A stretch of DNA of 25,224 nucleotides from a virus: positions 1 through 25,224 of the IMG/VR virus record IMGVR_UViG_3300010150_000144; one strand, given 5' to 3'. A program made the translations under genes and the position numbers. This document shows, one piece after another, positions 1-7,331 of this stretch (positions are counted from its first letter, which is position 1; each line of letters begins with the position of its first letter). The notes beneath the pieces were generated by a model that ran no database searches, was not told where the DNA came from, and saw only the letters and a list, made by a program, of their open reading frames with translations.

Positions 1-420
1 GAACTTCCAATAAGGATCATAATCATCAACCTTAACCTTTGCAATTCTAGACTCATCTGTTTTAAGAGATTGATATAGATTCATTTTCTTTAATGCATCT
101 AGTATAACATGATCACGAACATTCTTTAAATCTTGTTGATGTGTAAATTCAACCATGCTCTTCATTACCTTTCTGATGTTATCACTTGGTGTTTTACCTG
201 GTACCAGAGCAAATTTATTTTCAAACTCATCTTCCTCAAGCAGCAGGCAGTGTATTAACTTACCTTCTACAAGATGCTTATCTGTTTTAATCTCTCTATC
301 TTGGAGAATATAGTCCTTATAAAATAAGGATGGGGAAAACATTAATTTGTTTAGAGAAGAGTAACTAAAGTTAAAACTATCCTTAGCGTAAAATTCTTCT
401 TCTTTTTGTTTATCAATCAT
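1..420 (-). CDS. RecE-like PD-(D/E)XK exonuclease, N-terminal part (cut by window edge)
   Basis: The ATG at 420 opens a frame that stays open for 140 codons to the left edge, so the 3' end is outside the window. The N-terminus reads FSYSSLNKLMFSPSLFYKDY, and residues 52-70 read EGKLIHCLLLEEDEFENKF. This pairing of 'S..L..L..SP..F' with 'GK..H.LLLE...F...F' is the typical start of the RecE-type/DUF3799 PD-(D/E)XK exonucleases that resect DNA ends for phage recombination. The catalytic D/ExK residues should lie in the missing part, so activity cannot be judged. The start overlaps the stop of the upstream zinc-binding gene by ATGA, which indicates coupled translation and supports this start. A likely partner is the Sak4-like ATPase and putative SSB at 8365-9730. 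Family recognition is good; substrate is inferred. Confidence 0.72.
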   Translation of the reverse strand, partial: MIDKQKEEEFYAKDSFNFSYSSLNKLMFSPSLFYKDYILQDREIKTDKHLVEGKLIHCLLLEEDEFENKFALVPGKTPSDNIRKVMKSMVEFTHQQDLKNVRDHVILDALKKMNLYQSLKTDESRIAKVKVDDYDPYWKF

Positions 421-674
421 CTCATCATTGCGTTAAAGCAGCTTCTGCTGCATACATCATTCATATTATTTACTGGTGCTCCACATTCAGAGCATTCCCA
501 CCCACCTTCAGGCATTTCAGGTTCTTCATCTTCTGGTTCAAAATCATCATGTTGAATAGATTTTAAACGAAGTTCTCCTTTCCACTCACATTCTGTACAA
601 TTTTTATATGTCTGTCCATGATCAAACCAATATATCTTATTACAACTGTTGCATTTGTATTCATACTTACTCAT
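417..674 (-). CDS. Small protein with two zinc-ribbon-like CxxC clusters
   Basis: An 85-residue protein. The N-terminal half has CNSC (residues 8-11) and CTEC (26-29), a plausible treble-clef or ribbon zinc site. The C-terminal half has CSEC (61-64) and two further cysteines in CSRSC (75-79), so a second site is possible. An acidic, proline-containing linker joins them (DFEPEDEEPEMPEGG). The ATG at 674 overlaps the last codons of the 59-residue gene upstream by 8 bp, and the stop overlaps the start of the RecE-like gene by 4 bp, so it sits in a translationally coupled row. Function is unknown; zinc-ribbon proteins beside phage recombination genes often bind nucleic acid or proteins, but nothing here proves it. 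Confidence 0.8.
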   Translation of the reverse strand: MSKYEYKCNSCNKIYWFDHGQTYKNCTECEWKGELRLKSIQHDDFEPEDEEPEMPEGGWECSECGAPVNNMNDVCSRSCFNAMMR

Positions 675-846
675 CTCTTTTTGATTTTAATTTTTCAATA
701 TATAATATAGCATCCATTAACTCCTCCTGCAGATGATTTAAAAAGTCATCCGTGTTGTTGTCTTGCAATGTTGTACCATATTTTTTTATTCCTACTTCAG
801 ATCTTGATTTAAACTTATCTGTTACTTTCTTTACTATTGGATCCAT
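667..846 (-). CDS. 59-residue helical protein, possibly MazG-related
   Basis: The ATG at 846 opens 59 codons ending in TAA at 667-669. The protein has the text EVGIKKYGTTLQ (residues 17-28) followed by HLQEELMDAILYIEKL (38-53). The 'KYG.TL ... HLQEELMDA..Y' wording recurs in small proteins of many tailed phages, and the EE..D helix recalls the metal-binding helix of all-alpha NTP pyrophosphohydrolases (MazG-like). The protein is too short to be a complete MazG domain, so an enzymatic role is doubtful. It overlaps the upstream gene by 32 bp and the downstream one by 8 bp. That it is a real gene is well supported; function is a guess. Confidence 0.7.
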   Translation of the reverse strand: MDPIVKKVTDKFKSRSEVGIKKYGTTLQDNNTDDFLNHLQEELMDAILYIEKLKSKRDE

Positions 847-1114
847 CTTTAATTGTTTCTATAAATTCTTTAAATGCTTCTCCCATATCAACAACTTGTT
901 GTGCAAAATCATTGTTATCTACTTTAGGATTGTCATTTATTGTTTTGTACACTTTATCACCAAGCTTTTCTACTTCAGTAATAAACTCATTACCGGCTTT
1001 TTTAATCTGCCTTTTATATAAAGAAGGATGATCATACTTAACATCCTCCATAAAATCCATAAGTATAGGTAGTATGCCTAATAAACATGCTACCTTTTGA
1101 TTGTTTGTTGCCAT
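815..1114 (-). CDS. Hypothetical protein, mostly helical
   Basis: A 99-residue protein beginning MATNNQKVACLLGILPILMD. Residues 8-19 are hydrophobic but short and contain no clear signal cleavage site; the rest is charged and helical (KKAGNEFITEVEKLGDKVYK, then FAQQVVDMGEAFKEFIETIK). I do not recognise the family. The start at 1114 is followed by an open frame to 815, and the end overlaps the next gene. No conserved catalytic motif is visible. Confidence 0.6.
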   Translation of the reverse strand: MATNNQKVACLLGILPILMDFMEDVKYDHPSLYKRQIKKAGNEFITEVEKLGDKVYKTINDNPKVDNNDFAQQVVDMGEAFKEFIETIKDGSNSKESNR

Positions 1115-1142
1115 ATTAAGATTTTTTAACTTGTTTCATAAT

Positions 1143-1976
1143 TTAAAATATATATCTAATTGTATCACTATTAAAATAACCGGTGTATAAAAACACCCAA
1201 TGGTCTAACCATCCTTTTTTATATACAAGAGGATAACGCATCACTCCTGATTTACTTTTAACTTCACATGAATCTTTCATCAACTTCTTAGCCTCATCAG
1301 AAGCTTTAGCCATTTGGTTAGGATGATTAGTCAATGCAATTACCTCGCACTTATTCTCACCAGCTATAGACTTTACCATTCTAAATAGTTCATCATAAGC
1401 TTCTTCCCAACCTTTACTAAATACAACAGGACTATAATTAATATGAACTTCCCATCCTAGATCCTTAAGTCTATTAATTTCATTAATTCTATCAATAGTC
1501 TTTTGCATCTTAGGTTCTAGTACATCAGCAAACCTTTGAGGCATGAGACTAACTCTTACTCTAGGTTTTTTGTTGAACTTTTTAACGTCAAGATTCAACA
1601 AACTAGGATACTTGGTAGCCATAGTTGTATTCAATCTGGGATGATCGTCATACCTTTTAAGATAATCTATAAGCGGCTCAGGCAAATGTTTTTGCATTAG
1701 AACTAAATCAGTATTACATGCAATATCTACCATGGTATACTTAGGATCTTGTTGATCAGGAACTTTACTAAATCCTTTCTCCCACTCTACAACAGAGTTA
1801 AAGATTTGATCTACATTCTCATTAACAAACACTCTATGACCATTGTACCGTGACATATAACAATAGGTATCTACACAACCACCAAAACATCCATAGATTA
1901 GATTTGGTGCTATGCAATTTGCGCTATTGTTATTGTCTTTAGTAACCAAAGTCTTAGTCTTTTGAACTTTAATCAT
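1143..1976 (-). CDS. Radical SAM protein resembling spore photoproduct lyase
   Basis: A 277-residue protein. Residues 28-41 read YGCFGGCVDTYCYM, giving cysteines at 30, 34 and 39. A GC...C...CY cluster near the N-terminus is where spore photoproduct lyase and related radical SAM proteins bind the [4Fe-4S] cluster, but the usual spacing is CX3CX2C and here it is CX3CX4C. Residues from about 137 (RVRVSLMPQRFADVLEPKMQ, then DRINEINRLKDLGWEVHINY and SPVV) match the second half of that family, where a barrel strand RVS.., a helix 'RI..i..L...G' and 'h.sPVv' follow one another. A role in repair or modification of DNA is plausible from the family; the actual substrate is unknown. The gene starts inside the end of the 52-residue zinc-finger gene (8-bp overlap). 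Confidence 0.68.
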   Translation of the reverse strand: MIKVQKTKTLVTKDNNNSANCIAPNLIYGCFGGCVDTYCYMSRYNGHRVFVNENVDQIFNSVVEWEKGFSKVPDQQDPKYTMVDIACNTDLVLMQKHLPEPLIDYLKRYDDHPRLNTTMATKYPSLLNLDVKKFNKKPRVRVSLMPQRFADVLEPKMQKTIDRINEINRLKDLGWEVHINYSPVVFSKGWEEAYDELFRMVKSIAGENKCEVIALTNHPNQMAKASDEAKKLMKDSCEVKSKSGVMRYPLVYKKGWLDHWVFLYTGYFNSDTIRYIF

Positions 1977-2127
1977 CTTGTGCTTCTTTATATATTTCCA
2001 CTACACATTTTATTCTTGTAGGGATTACAACATTATGATTACATCTTACACAACACTTGCCCTTAGCAACTGGTTCTGCATTATGAGAGTAACCTATTAT
2101 TTCTTTTTTACATATTATACATTCCAT
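1969..2127 (-). CDS. 52-residue zinc-finger protein
   Basis: The protein begins MECIICKKEIIGYSHNAEPV and continues with KGKCCVRCNHNVVIPTR. CIIC (3-6) and CVRC form a two-knuckle zinc site, with the second knuckle followed by N..VV.P.R, a form seen in many short phage zinc-finger proteins. An upstream in-frame TTG at 2181 would add 18 residues, but that extension runs through the terminator hairpin at 2149-2170, so the ATG at 2127 is preferred. Likely the first gene of the unit running to the left edge. Confidence 0.72.
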   Translation of the reverse strand: MECIICKKEIIGYSHNAEPVAKGKCCVRCNHNVVIPTRIKCVVEIYKEAQDD

Positions 2128-2139
2128 ATTAAAATATTT

Positions 2140-2170
2140 AAAAAGGGGTGGGTGTGCTTTCACACACCCA
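2140..2170 (-). terminator. Intrinsic terminator after the 388-residue gene
   Basis: An 8-bp perfect stem (2149-2156 with 2163-2170, TGGGTGTG/CACACCCA) encloses a 6-nt loop. Read on the minus strand it is followed by CCCC and a run of five T. It lies 24 bp past the stop at 2194 and before the ATG at 2127, so it should end or attenuate the transcript carrying the MoxR/VWA block. Confidence 0.8.
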
Positions 2171-2193
2171 ATAACAATCAATTATGGCTACCC

Positions 2194-3360
2194 CTAAAAT
2201 GGTAAATCTAACATACCTTCTAATTGAAGTTCAGGCTTTTTAAGCAACTCCTTGTAGTTATCTTTAAGCCTTATATCACTTATTTTAAAATCAAAAGGAG
2301 ATGCTTCACCAGGAAACTGCCTGTTAATTATATTATCAAATATATCCTTAGCAACCTGCTTAAATATAAACTCATCAAGACAATCATCCTCAGCAATCTT
2401 CTTTATAAACCTTGAGTACTTATACGATCTATCGTTACTTCCATACCCATGATACTTTGATGTTGCTTTTCTTAGAGCCTTTACGCTAATATGATTCCAA
2501 TTAGATCCCATTTTTAAATGGTCAAGATAGAATTCAAATATATATGCAATAGAACCCATAGACTTAGTAAGATTGGATGCTGCCATTATTTCTAATGCAA
2601 CTGAAGTGTCATCAAGATCATCAGACTTAACCATTCCAATTAGATTTTCAAACTGAACAGCATCAATTACAATAGAATCCTCATTACATATTTCTAATAT
2701 ATCAGAATCAAGTACTAAGTTGTTAGAGCTAAAAATATCCTCAATAAGATCTTTGTCTTTAATTGCAATAAAATCATGATCTTTTAAAGTAGACAAAGAG
2801 CGGCAGCTTTTTGCATACTCAATCTTTCTTATAGCCTTATACATGATAGGGAAAGGAGTATTATACATATATGGAACATTTATACTTACCCATTTATCTT
2901 CATTAATATCATCAGCTATTTCCAACATCACAGACCAAGCTGAATCTGTAAAATAACCTCTTAATGGATTTAAATACTTCATTAAAGTGGCCTTATCATT
3001 AAATCCGTTTATTGAAGAATAAAACATATCTCCTAAACGTCTTATAGTATCAGGGCTTACTACTTTGAAATCTGCAGCAGCTTTACTTCTTGTTACTGAT
3101 ACATTATACTTCTCCTTTAAAAGATCAACCTTATTTCTTGGTAATGATAGATTTGGATACCTATAAAAAGTTTTATCCTTTATAGTAGAACCTTTTACTT
3201 TTATAACCTTATTTTTTAAATCACCATAATCTTGATGATAATTTGACGTATTAGGTATAGCAAGTATATCACTTACTTTTTTTGTTATAATATTCCGTGT
3301 TGTCACCATACTATTTATTCCTGCATTTATTTCTACAGTTGTCACCTTAAAAAATTTCAT
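2194..3360 (-). CDS. Unknown 388-residue protein with a possible BRCT-like segment
   Basis: I do not recognise the family over its whole length. Residues about 62-107 (KTFYRYPNLSLPRNKVDLLK, then EKYNVSVTRSKAAADFKVV and SPDTI) line up by eye with a segment of the next gene upstream: 'K.F.......R.K..LKE....VT....AD.....D'. The layout strand, helix with R/K, 'VT', 'AD..V' recalls a BRCT domain. The rest is charged and mixed, with no transmembrane segment or nucleotide-binding loop. The ATG at 3360 overlaps the previous stop by ATGA, so the two are coupled and probably stoichiometric. It is the last gene before a terminator, downstream of the MoxR and VWA genes. Confidence 0.65.
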   Translation of the reverse strand: MKFFKVTTVEINAGINSMVTTRNIITKKVSDILAIPNTSNYHQDYGDLKNKVIKVKGSTIKDKTFYRYPNLSLPRNKVDLLKEKYNVSVTRSKAAADFKVVSPDTIRRLGDMFYSSINGFNDKATLMKYLNPLRGYFTDSAWSVMLEIADDINEDKWVSINVPYMYNTPFPIMYKAIRKIEYAKSCRSLSTLKDHDFIAIKDKDLIEDIFSSNNLVLDSDILEICNEDSIVIDAVQFENLIGMVKSDDLDDTSVALEIMAASNLTKSMGSIAYIFEFYLDHLKMGSNWNHISVKALRKATSKYHGYGSNDRSYKYSRFIKKIAEDDCLDEFIFKQVAKDIFDNIINRQFPGEASPFDFKISDIRLKDNYKELLKKPELQLEGMLDLPF

Positions 3361-4331
3361 TTACTTAGTTTTAAATATTTTCTATATTCTTTTTTTACAT
3401 TTACTTTAAACACATATAACTCCCTATTGTGTATATTGATTTCCGCTCTGCATATTTTTTCAAGAAATCTAAAAGATTCACTTGTAAGCTCATCCCTTCT
3501 TTCAAGATCTAGTATTTTTTGTTCTGCACTCATGCAATAATTTTTATACATTTTACTTGCATCTACATAATACTTAAGATCTTTATTTCTCCCTACATTC
3601 ATTTGGCTATATATATTCTGTGAAAGCTTCCAAAACAGATGAGGGTTTGTATCATAATCAACCGTAACTATTAACTGATTAGCCATTTCTCTATCATCAT
3701 TGTTGTACGATAAATACAAATCTTCAATTTGTTTTATTATATCTAAGGTTAGGACCGTCCTGTTGCTAGAACAGTGTAATGCTCCATCAGCACTAATAGT
3801 ACTAACCTCACCTGACTCTATAAGAAATGCTAAGTTTACAGCCATTCCGGTTATAAACCTTTCATCATAGAGACTTTCCTCGTTAGGTAAATTCCAACTA
3901 GTGTAATCACAACTATCTTCCTGATATATATAGCATTCACCATTATCTTTATAAGAAGAAAAGTTGTCTAAACGAGCCATACAAAGAGTTGATTTAACCT
4001 TCTCATTGTTGCTTAATGTAGAGTAAAAATCATTATGCGTTATGATTACATCTGCTAATTCATAATCATTTGTAACAGTAATCTTATGTTCTTTTAAAGC
4101 ACTCTTAAGTCTATCCTGTGTAATAGGACAACCGGGTAGTATAAAAGCCTTTTTAAAACCACTTAGCTTCTTTACTTTAGGCTCCATAAGTATTTCTTTT
4201 ATTTTATTATATGTTGTAACATCATCTGTTACTAATACAGACCCATTGGGGAGATTGTAAGTCTCCCCTTCTAAGTCAAAATGTTTAATTGCTTCTGGAT
4301 TATAATCCTGATATACCGATTTACTTGCCAT
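3357..4331 (-). CDS. Unknown 324-residue protein with a BRCT-like segment
   Basis: Residues about 57-103 read GFKKAFILPGCPITQDRLKS, then ALKEHKITVTNDYELADVII and THNDF. A small strand with PG, a helix carrying R.K..L, 'ITVT', then 'ADVIITH' is the order of elements in BRCT domains (phosphoprotein and DNA-end binding). The remainder contains a NLPNGSVLVTDD stretch near residue 27 and a long helical C-terminus with no recognised motif. The gene begins one base after the stop of the MoxR-like ATPase gene and overlaps the next gene by 4 bp, so it belongs to that cassette. The BRCT call is from visual pattern only; a Rossmann-like domain of another kind is an alternative. Confidence 0.65.
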   Translation of the reverse strand: MASKSVYQDYNPEAIKHFDLEGETYNLPNGSVLVTDDVTTYNKIKEILMEPKVKKLSGFKKAFILPGCPITQDRLKSALKEHKITVTNDYELADVIITHNDFYSTLSNNEKVKSTLCMARLDNFSSYKDNGECYIYQEDSCDYTSWNLPNEESLYDERFITGMAVNLAFLIESGEVSTISADGALHCSSNRTVLTLDIIKQIEDLYLSYNNDDREMANQLIVTVDYDTNPHLFWKLSQNIYSQMNVGRNKDLKYYVDASKMYKNYCMSAEQKILDLERRDELTSESFRFLEKICRAEINIHNRELYVFKVNVKKEYRKYLKLSK

Positions 4332-4332
4332 A

Positions 4333-5562
4333 CTATGCCATTGTCATTTTAATTATTTCAGGCTTCATCATTAGTTTATTAAACTTAGCCTTATTACCAT
4401 TGAATATAGTTCTTACAACTAGATACTTAAGATCATTAGTAAAGTAATCCTTTGTACAAAGGGTCTCCAATCTGTCTGTGATCTTTTGGCTAATTGTGTT
4501 GTCCTTTGAATATACTACAGCAAAGTTAGAAAGTCTTGTTGCAAGTATTGATGCAATATCAGCACGATAGCTATCATCTTTACCAATACAACCTTGTAGA
4601 TCTTTTAGTACTGTATCATCCTTTGTTAGTAGATCTTTTGGAGTAACCAATTTATCTAGCTTATTATTAATAAAAGTTGTAAACATAGATGCAAACTCAT
4701 CACCCACTGAACCTTCACCAATCATTTGAATCATTGGTAGGTTATCTTCAAAGCTATCAAAGCTTGATATTGCATTAAAGAAAGTAGTAATTGATCTTGC
4801 ATTTGTTTCTTGACTTACAAGTTCTGGGTGTAATAATAAGAAGTTAATACAACGGCCATCAATACCCGCAGTCTCAGCCCAACGAGCCCATACATCAACA
4901 TCAAACTTTAGGTTAGCTGTAATGTAACGAGTCTTTTGTGCAGAGTCAATAGAGTTTACCATATAGTCTCCATTGTCAGGGTTTGCAGTTAGAATGATGT
5001 GCCAATCCTGTGGTAAAGACCAAGAGATATAAGTCTGACGGTCAACCAACTCCATAACAGCTTGAATGAATCTAACATCAGCACGATTCCAGTCATCAAG
5101 TAAAAGGATACCACCTTTCTTTTTGTCTGATATCCACTCAGGTGCACAGTAAGACATTCTATTCTTACCTGTTACTTTCCAACCTTGTCTAAGATATTCC
5201 TCAACTGCTAACTCATCAACCCACTGACCAACTTTCTTCTTAACTGCTGGAGCAGCTGCTGTTGCATAGTTTAAGTCTGAAGTTTTCTGCTTAACTTCTT
5301 TTTCTTTATATAATTGGAATTGTCTTACAGGGAAGCCAACCAAGTCACCTAGCTCCTCAATCTGAGCAAGATTTAATTTTACAAAATCAAGATCCATATC
5401 ATTAGCAATATCTTTTACTGTTGAAGTTTTACCAATACCTGACTCACCCAATACCTCAACAGATACAGGTAGTTTGCCAGACTCTTGAAGGAATCTATTG
5501 TTACTTACAATGTGGTTCATAAAACCTTTTAAATCATCAATGTTTAAATTTACTTCTGCCAT
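4333..5562 (-). CDS. MoxR-type AAA+ ATPase
   Basis: A 409-residue protein with Walker A GESGIGKT (39-46), Walker B ILLLDDWNRAD (152-162), a sensor-1 like TANPDNGDY (192-200) and an arginine in AQKTRY (208-213). These match the MoxR/dynein-related AAA+ group (AAA_5), which acts as a ring-shaped chaperone and is usually encoded beside a VWA protein. The gene for a metallopeptidase-VWA protein lies 5 bp upstream, exactly that arrangement. The Walker B carries DD rather than DE. Residues 83-125 form a charged and alanine-rich insert before QW/EEYL. Known MoxR-VWA pairs remodel or mature other proteins or insert metal; what this one acts on is not visible. Confidence 0.88.
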   Translation of the reverse strand: MAEVNLNIDDLKGFMNHIVSNNRFLQESGKLPVSVEVLGESGIGKTSTVKDIANDMDLDFVKLNLAQIEELGDLVGFPVRQFQLYKEKEVKQKTSDLNYATAAAPAVKKKVGQWVDELAVEEYLRQGWKVTGKNRMSYCAPEWISDKKKGGILLLDDWNRADVRFIQAVMELVDRQTYISWSLPQDWHIILTANPDNGDYMVNSIDSAQKTRYITANLKFDVDVWARWAETAGIDGRCINFLLLHPELVSQETNARSITTFFNAISSFDSFEDNLPMIQMIGEGSVGDEFASMFTTFINNKLDKLVTPKDLLTKDDTVLKDLQGCIGKDDSYRADIASILATRLSNFAVVYSKDNTISQKITDRLETLCTKDYFTNDLKYLVVRTIFNGNKAKFNKLMMKPEIIKMTMA

Positions 5563-5567
5563 TTTTT

Positions 5568-6719
5568 TTAGTTTAATTGTATTTTTAATCCAGGGAGATC
5601 CTCATTTACTCTAGATACACTGCTATGAACCCAAAGAGTATTCTTTGGACAGTCATCTGGCGAACAAGCTTCCCCATCTGTTAGATATATTAGCGCTGTA
5701 TAACGCCCATGTTTATTATAATGATCTACTACAGGTTGAAATGATGTACCACCTCTACCTTTAACTTCAAAATCCTTTGAAGGATTAAAGTCTTCTATAC
5801 TATTTATTCTAGTATCACATTGGACAACAGTAATTTTATGTCCTGTTTTATGCATATGATTTAACTCATTGACAAACTCTTTGAGTTCCTCATTATTTAC
5901 TGAACCTGATGTATCTATTCCAACACATATATGATTCTTAAACTTAATCTTAAGTCCGGGATTAGCAGCATATCTTTTATTATACTTTCTCCTTAACTTC
6001 TTTGTATACACTACTGATGAATTACCAGCAAATCTTCTAAGATAACTACGCCAATCAAACTTAGCAGGCTCAATATGACGAAGTCTTCTAATAAGATCAG
6101 CTAGTTCTCCCGGAACATTACCACTCTTCTTTTCAACCGCATCAGCAGTTTCTCTAACTTGATGTTCTATTTGCTTTTCAATAAGCTTCTTTTCAGCATC
6201 AGGCAAATCTTCAAAATCATCCCATGTAGTATGCTCATAAGGAGAACCTTTCATATTATCAAGTAAAGAATCAAGACTTGGGCATTGTCCGGTGCCTTTC
6301 TTTTTACTTAATTCATTATAGTAGTAATCAGTACCAGCTCTTCCCTTTAAGCTAAGTTCAGGAAAGCTATCCATAGTTATACCACCTTCAGGTAGATACT
6401 CTATATTAATATACTGATTGATCTCCAAGTCAGCGGCTATATTAAATAACTCTTTATCCGGGTACTTATCACGACTTAAAAGATGACCAAAGGATATATG
6501 CAATAACTCATGCTTTAACAAACCAATCCTATGTTTATCTGGTAAATCACTAAAAAACTCAGGATTAACAGTTAACTGTGCGTTTAATCCTTGTTTACTT
6601 ACACCTGCTGTAGGTATATCTTTACTGAAGGTTTTATTCAAACCCACTAGAAATAAACCATAAAATGGTTCAGAGAACAGCAATTTCTTACTGACTCTTG
6701 ATAACAAATCTGCAATCAT
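5568..6719 (-). CDS. DUF2201-type protein: zinc metallopeptidase-like domain plus VWA domain
   Basis: A 383-residue protein of two parts. The first has HELLHISFGH (70-79) followed by NIAADLEINQYI (93-104), the HExxH and downstream aspartate typical of the DUF2201 N-terminal metallopeptidase-like domain. The second, from about 260, has DTSGS (269-273), GRGGTSF (321-327) and LTDGE (346-350), a complete MIDAS metal site of a von Willebrand factor A domain. It is the natural partner of the MoxR-like ATPase 5 bp downstream: in this family the VWA domain serves as substrate adaptor for the AAA+ ring. The presumed catalytic residues appear intact. The start ATG shares one base with the preceding stop. 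Confidence 0.88.
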   Translation of the reverse strand: MIADLLSRVSKKLLFSEPFYGLFLVGLNKTFSKDIPTAGVSKQGLNAQLTVNPEFFSDLPDKHRIGLLKHELLHISFGHLLSRDKYPDKELFNIAADLEINQYINIEYLPEGGITMDSFPELSLKGRAGTDYYYNELSKKKGTGQCPSLDSLLDNMKGSPYEHTTWDDFEDLPDAEKKLIEKQIEHQVRETADAVEKKSGNVPGELADLIRRLRHIEPAKFDWRSYLRRFAGNSSVVYTKKLRRKYNKRYAANPGLKIKFKNHICVGIDTSGSVNNEELKEFVNELNHMHKTGHKITVVQCDTRINSIEDFNPSKDFEVKGRGGTSFQPVVDHYNKHGRYTALIYLTDGEACSPDDCPKNTLWVHSSVSRVNEDLPGLKIQLN

Positions 6720-6961
6720 TATTTATGTATTTGGTTATTAATGTATGTAACTATCTCTTGAAGATCTTCAGATATATTTGATGGGACATCTGAATCATAG
6801 AAGCAAACCTTCTCATGGTATCTTCTTGGTGCTATCTTGTATATTAAATACAAAACCTCTTTAGATAGACATAGATTTTCTATATTGGAAAAGGCAACAT
6901 TAAAGTCTTCTTCTTCTCCACAAAGCATTTGATGTATGGACTTAAATTCATCTAAGGACAT
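6719..6961 (-). CDS. Hypothetical 80-residue protein
   Basis: Not recognised. An acidic N-terminal half (CGEEEDFNVAFSNIENLCLS) is followed by LYLIYKIAPRRYHEKVCFYD and a helical end. It is tightly packed between the RusA gene (no gap) and the VWA gene (1-bp overlap), so it is probably translated with them. No motif suggests a function. Confidence 0.6.
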   Translation of the reverse strand: MSLDEFKSIHQMLCGEEEDFNVAFSNIENLCLSKEVLYLIYKIAPRRYHEKVCFYDSDVPSNISEDLQEIVTYINNQIHK

Positions 6962-7330
6962 TTATCTTTTTAAGATTTCAATTATTACTCCAGGTTTTTC
7001 CTTGTCATATTGATAGGGTTTGAAAACAGGAATTATATGTTCCATGTTATCATCCTCAATCCAACCATTCTTAACCATGTCATCCTGTACAGTTTGTGCA
7101 GGATTTATATAATCAAATTTATGTTTTGTTCCGCGTATAAATGTGAAGGCTACTTTCACAGGTAGTTTATGCTTCTTTGCCTTTTTTCTAAACTCAGATG
7201 CATATTTCTTATAGTAGGATGTAGTGTCCTTTCTATATTTCATAACTGTTTTACTAGCTATGAAGTACTTGCCTGTCCAACGTCTTCCATTTTTACTTGA
7301 AGGCACATTGCCTGGTATAAACCATTTCAT
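6962..7330 (-). CDS. RusA-family Holliday junction resolvase
   Basis: A 122-residue protein, the usual RusA length. It starts with a strand and IPGNVPSSKNGRRW (5-18), like the 'i.g.p.skn..r' opening of RusA. Residues 72-95 contain FDYINPAQTVQDDMV and KNGWIEDDN, matching the 'D..N..K...D.l...G.i.DD' metal-binding pattern; D73, D83/D84 and D93/D94 are the candidate catalytic acids. It would cut four-way junctions left by recombination and replication before packaging. It begins one base after the stop of the primase-side gene and leads into the VWA/MoxR genes. Confidence 0.85.
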   Translation of the reverse strand: MKWFIPGNVPSSKNGRRWTGKYFIASKTVMKYRKDTTSYYKKYASEFRKKAKKHKLPVKVAFTFIRGTKHKFDYINPAQTVQDDMVKNGWIEDDNMEHIIPVFKPYQYDKEKPGVIIEILKR

Positions 7331-7331
7331 A

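Noticed and set aside
752-1031. Two plus-strand open frames over the 99-residue minus-strand gene
   Set aside because: They lie opposite well-packed minus-strand genes, have low-complexity hydrophobic or serine-rich translations and no coupling to neighbours; shadows of the real genes.
2128-2181. Longer start (TTG at 2181) for the 52-residue zinc-finger gene
   Set aside because: The extension runs through a perfect terminator hairpin and gives an unlikely N-terminus; the ATG at 2127 starts at the first zinc knuckle.
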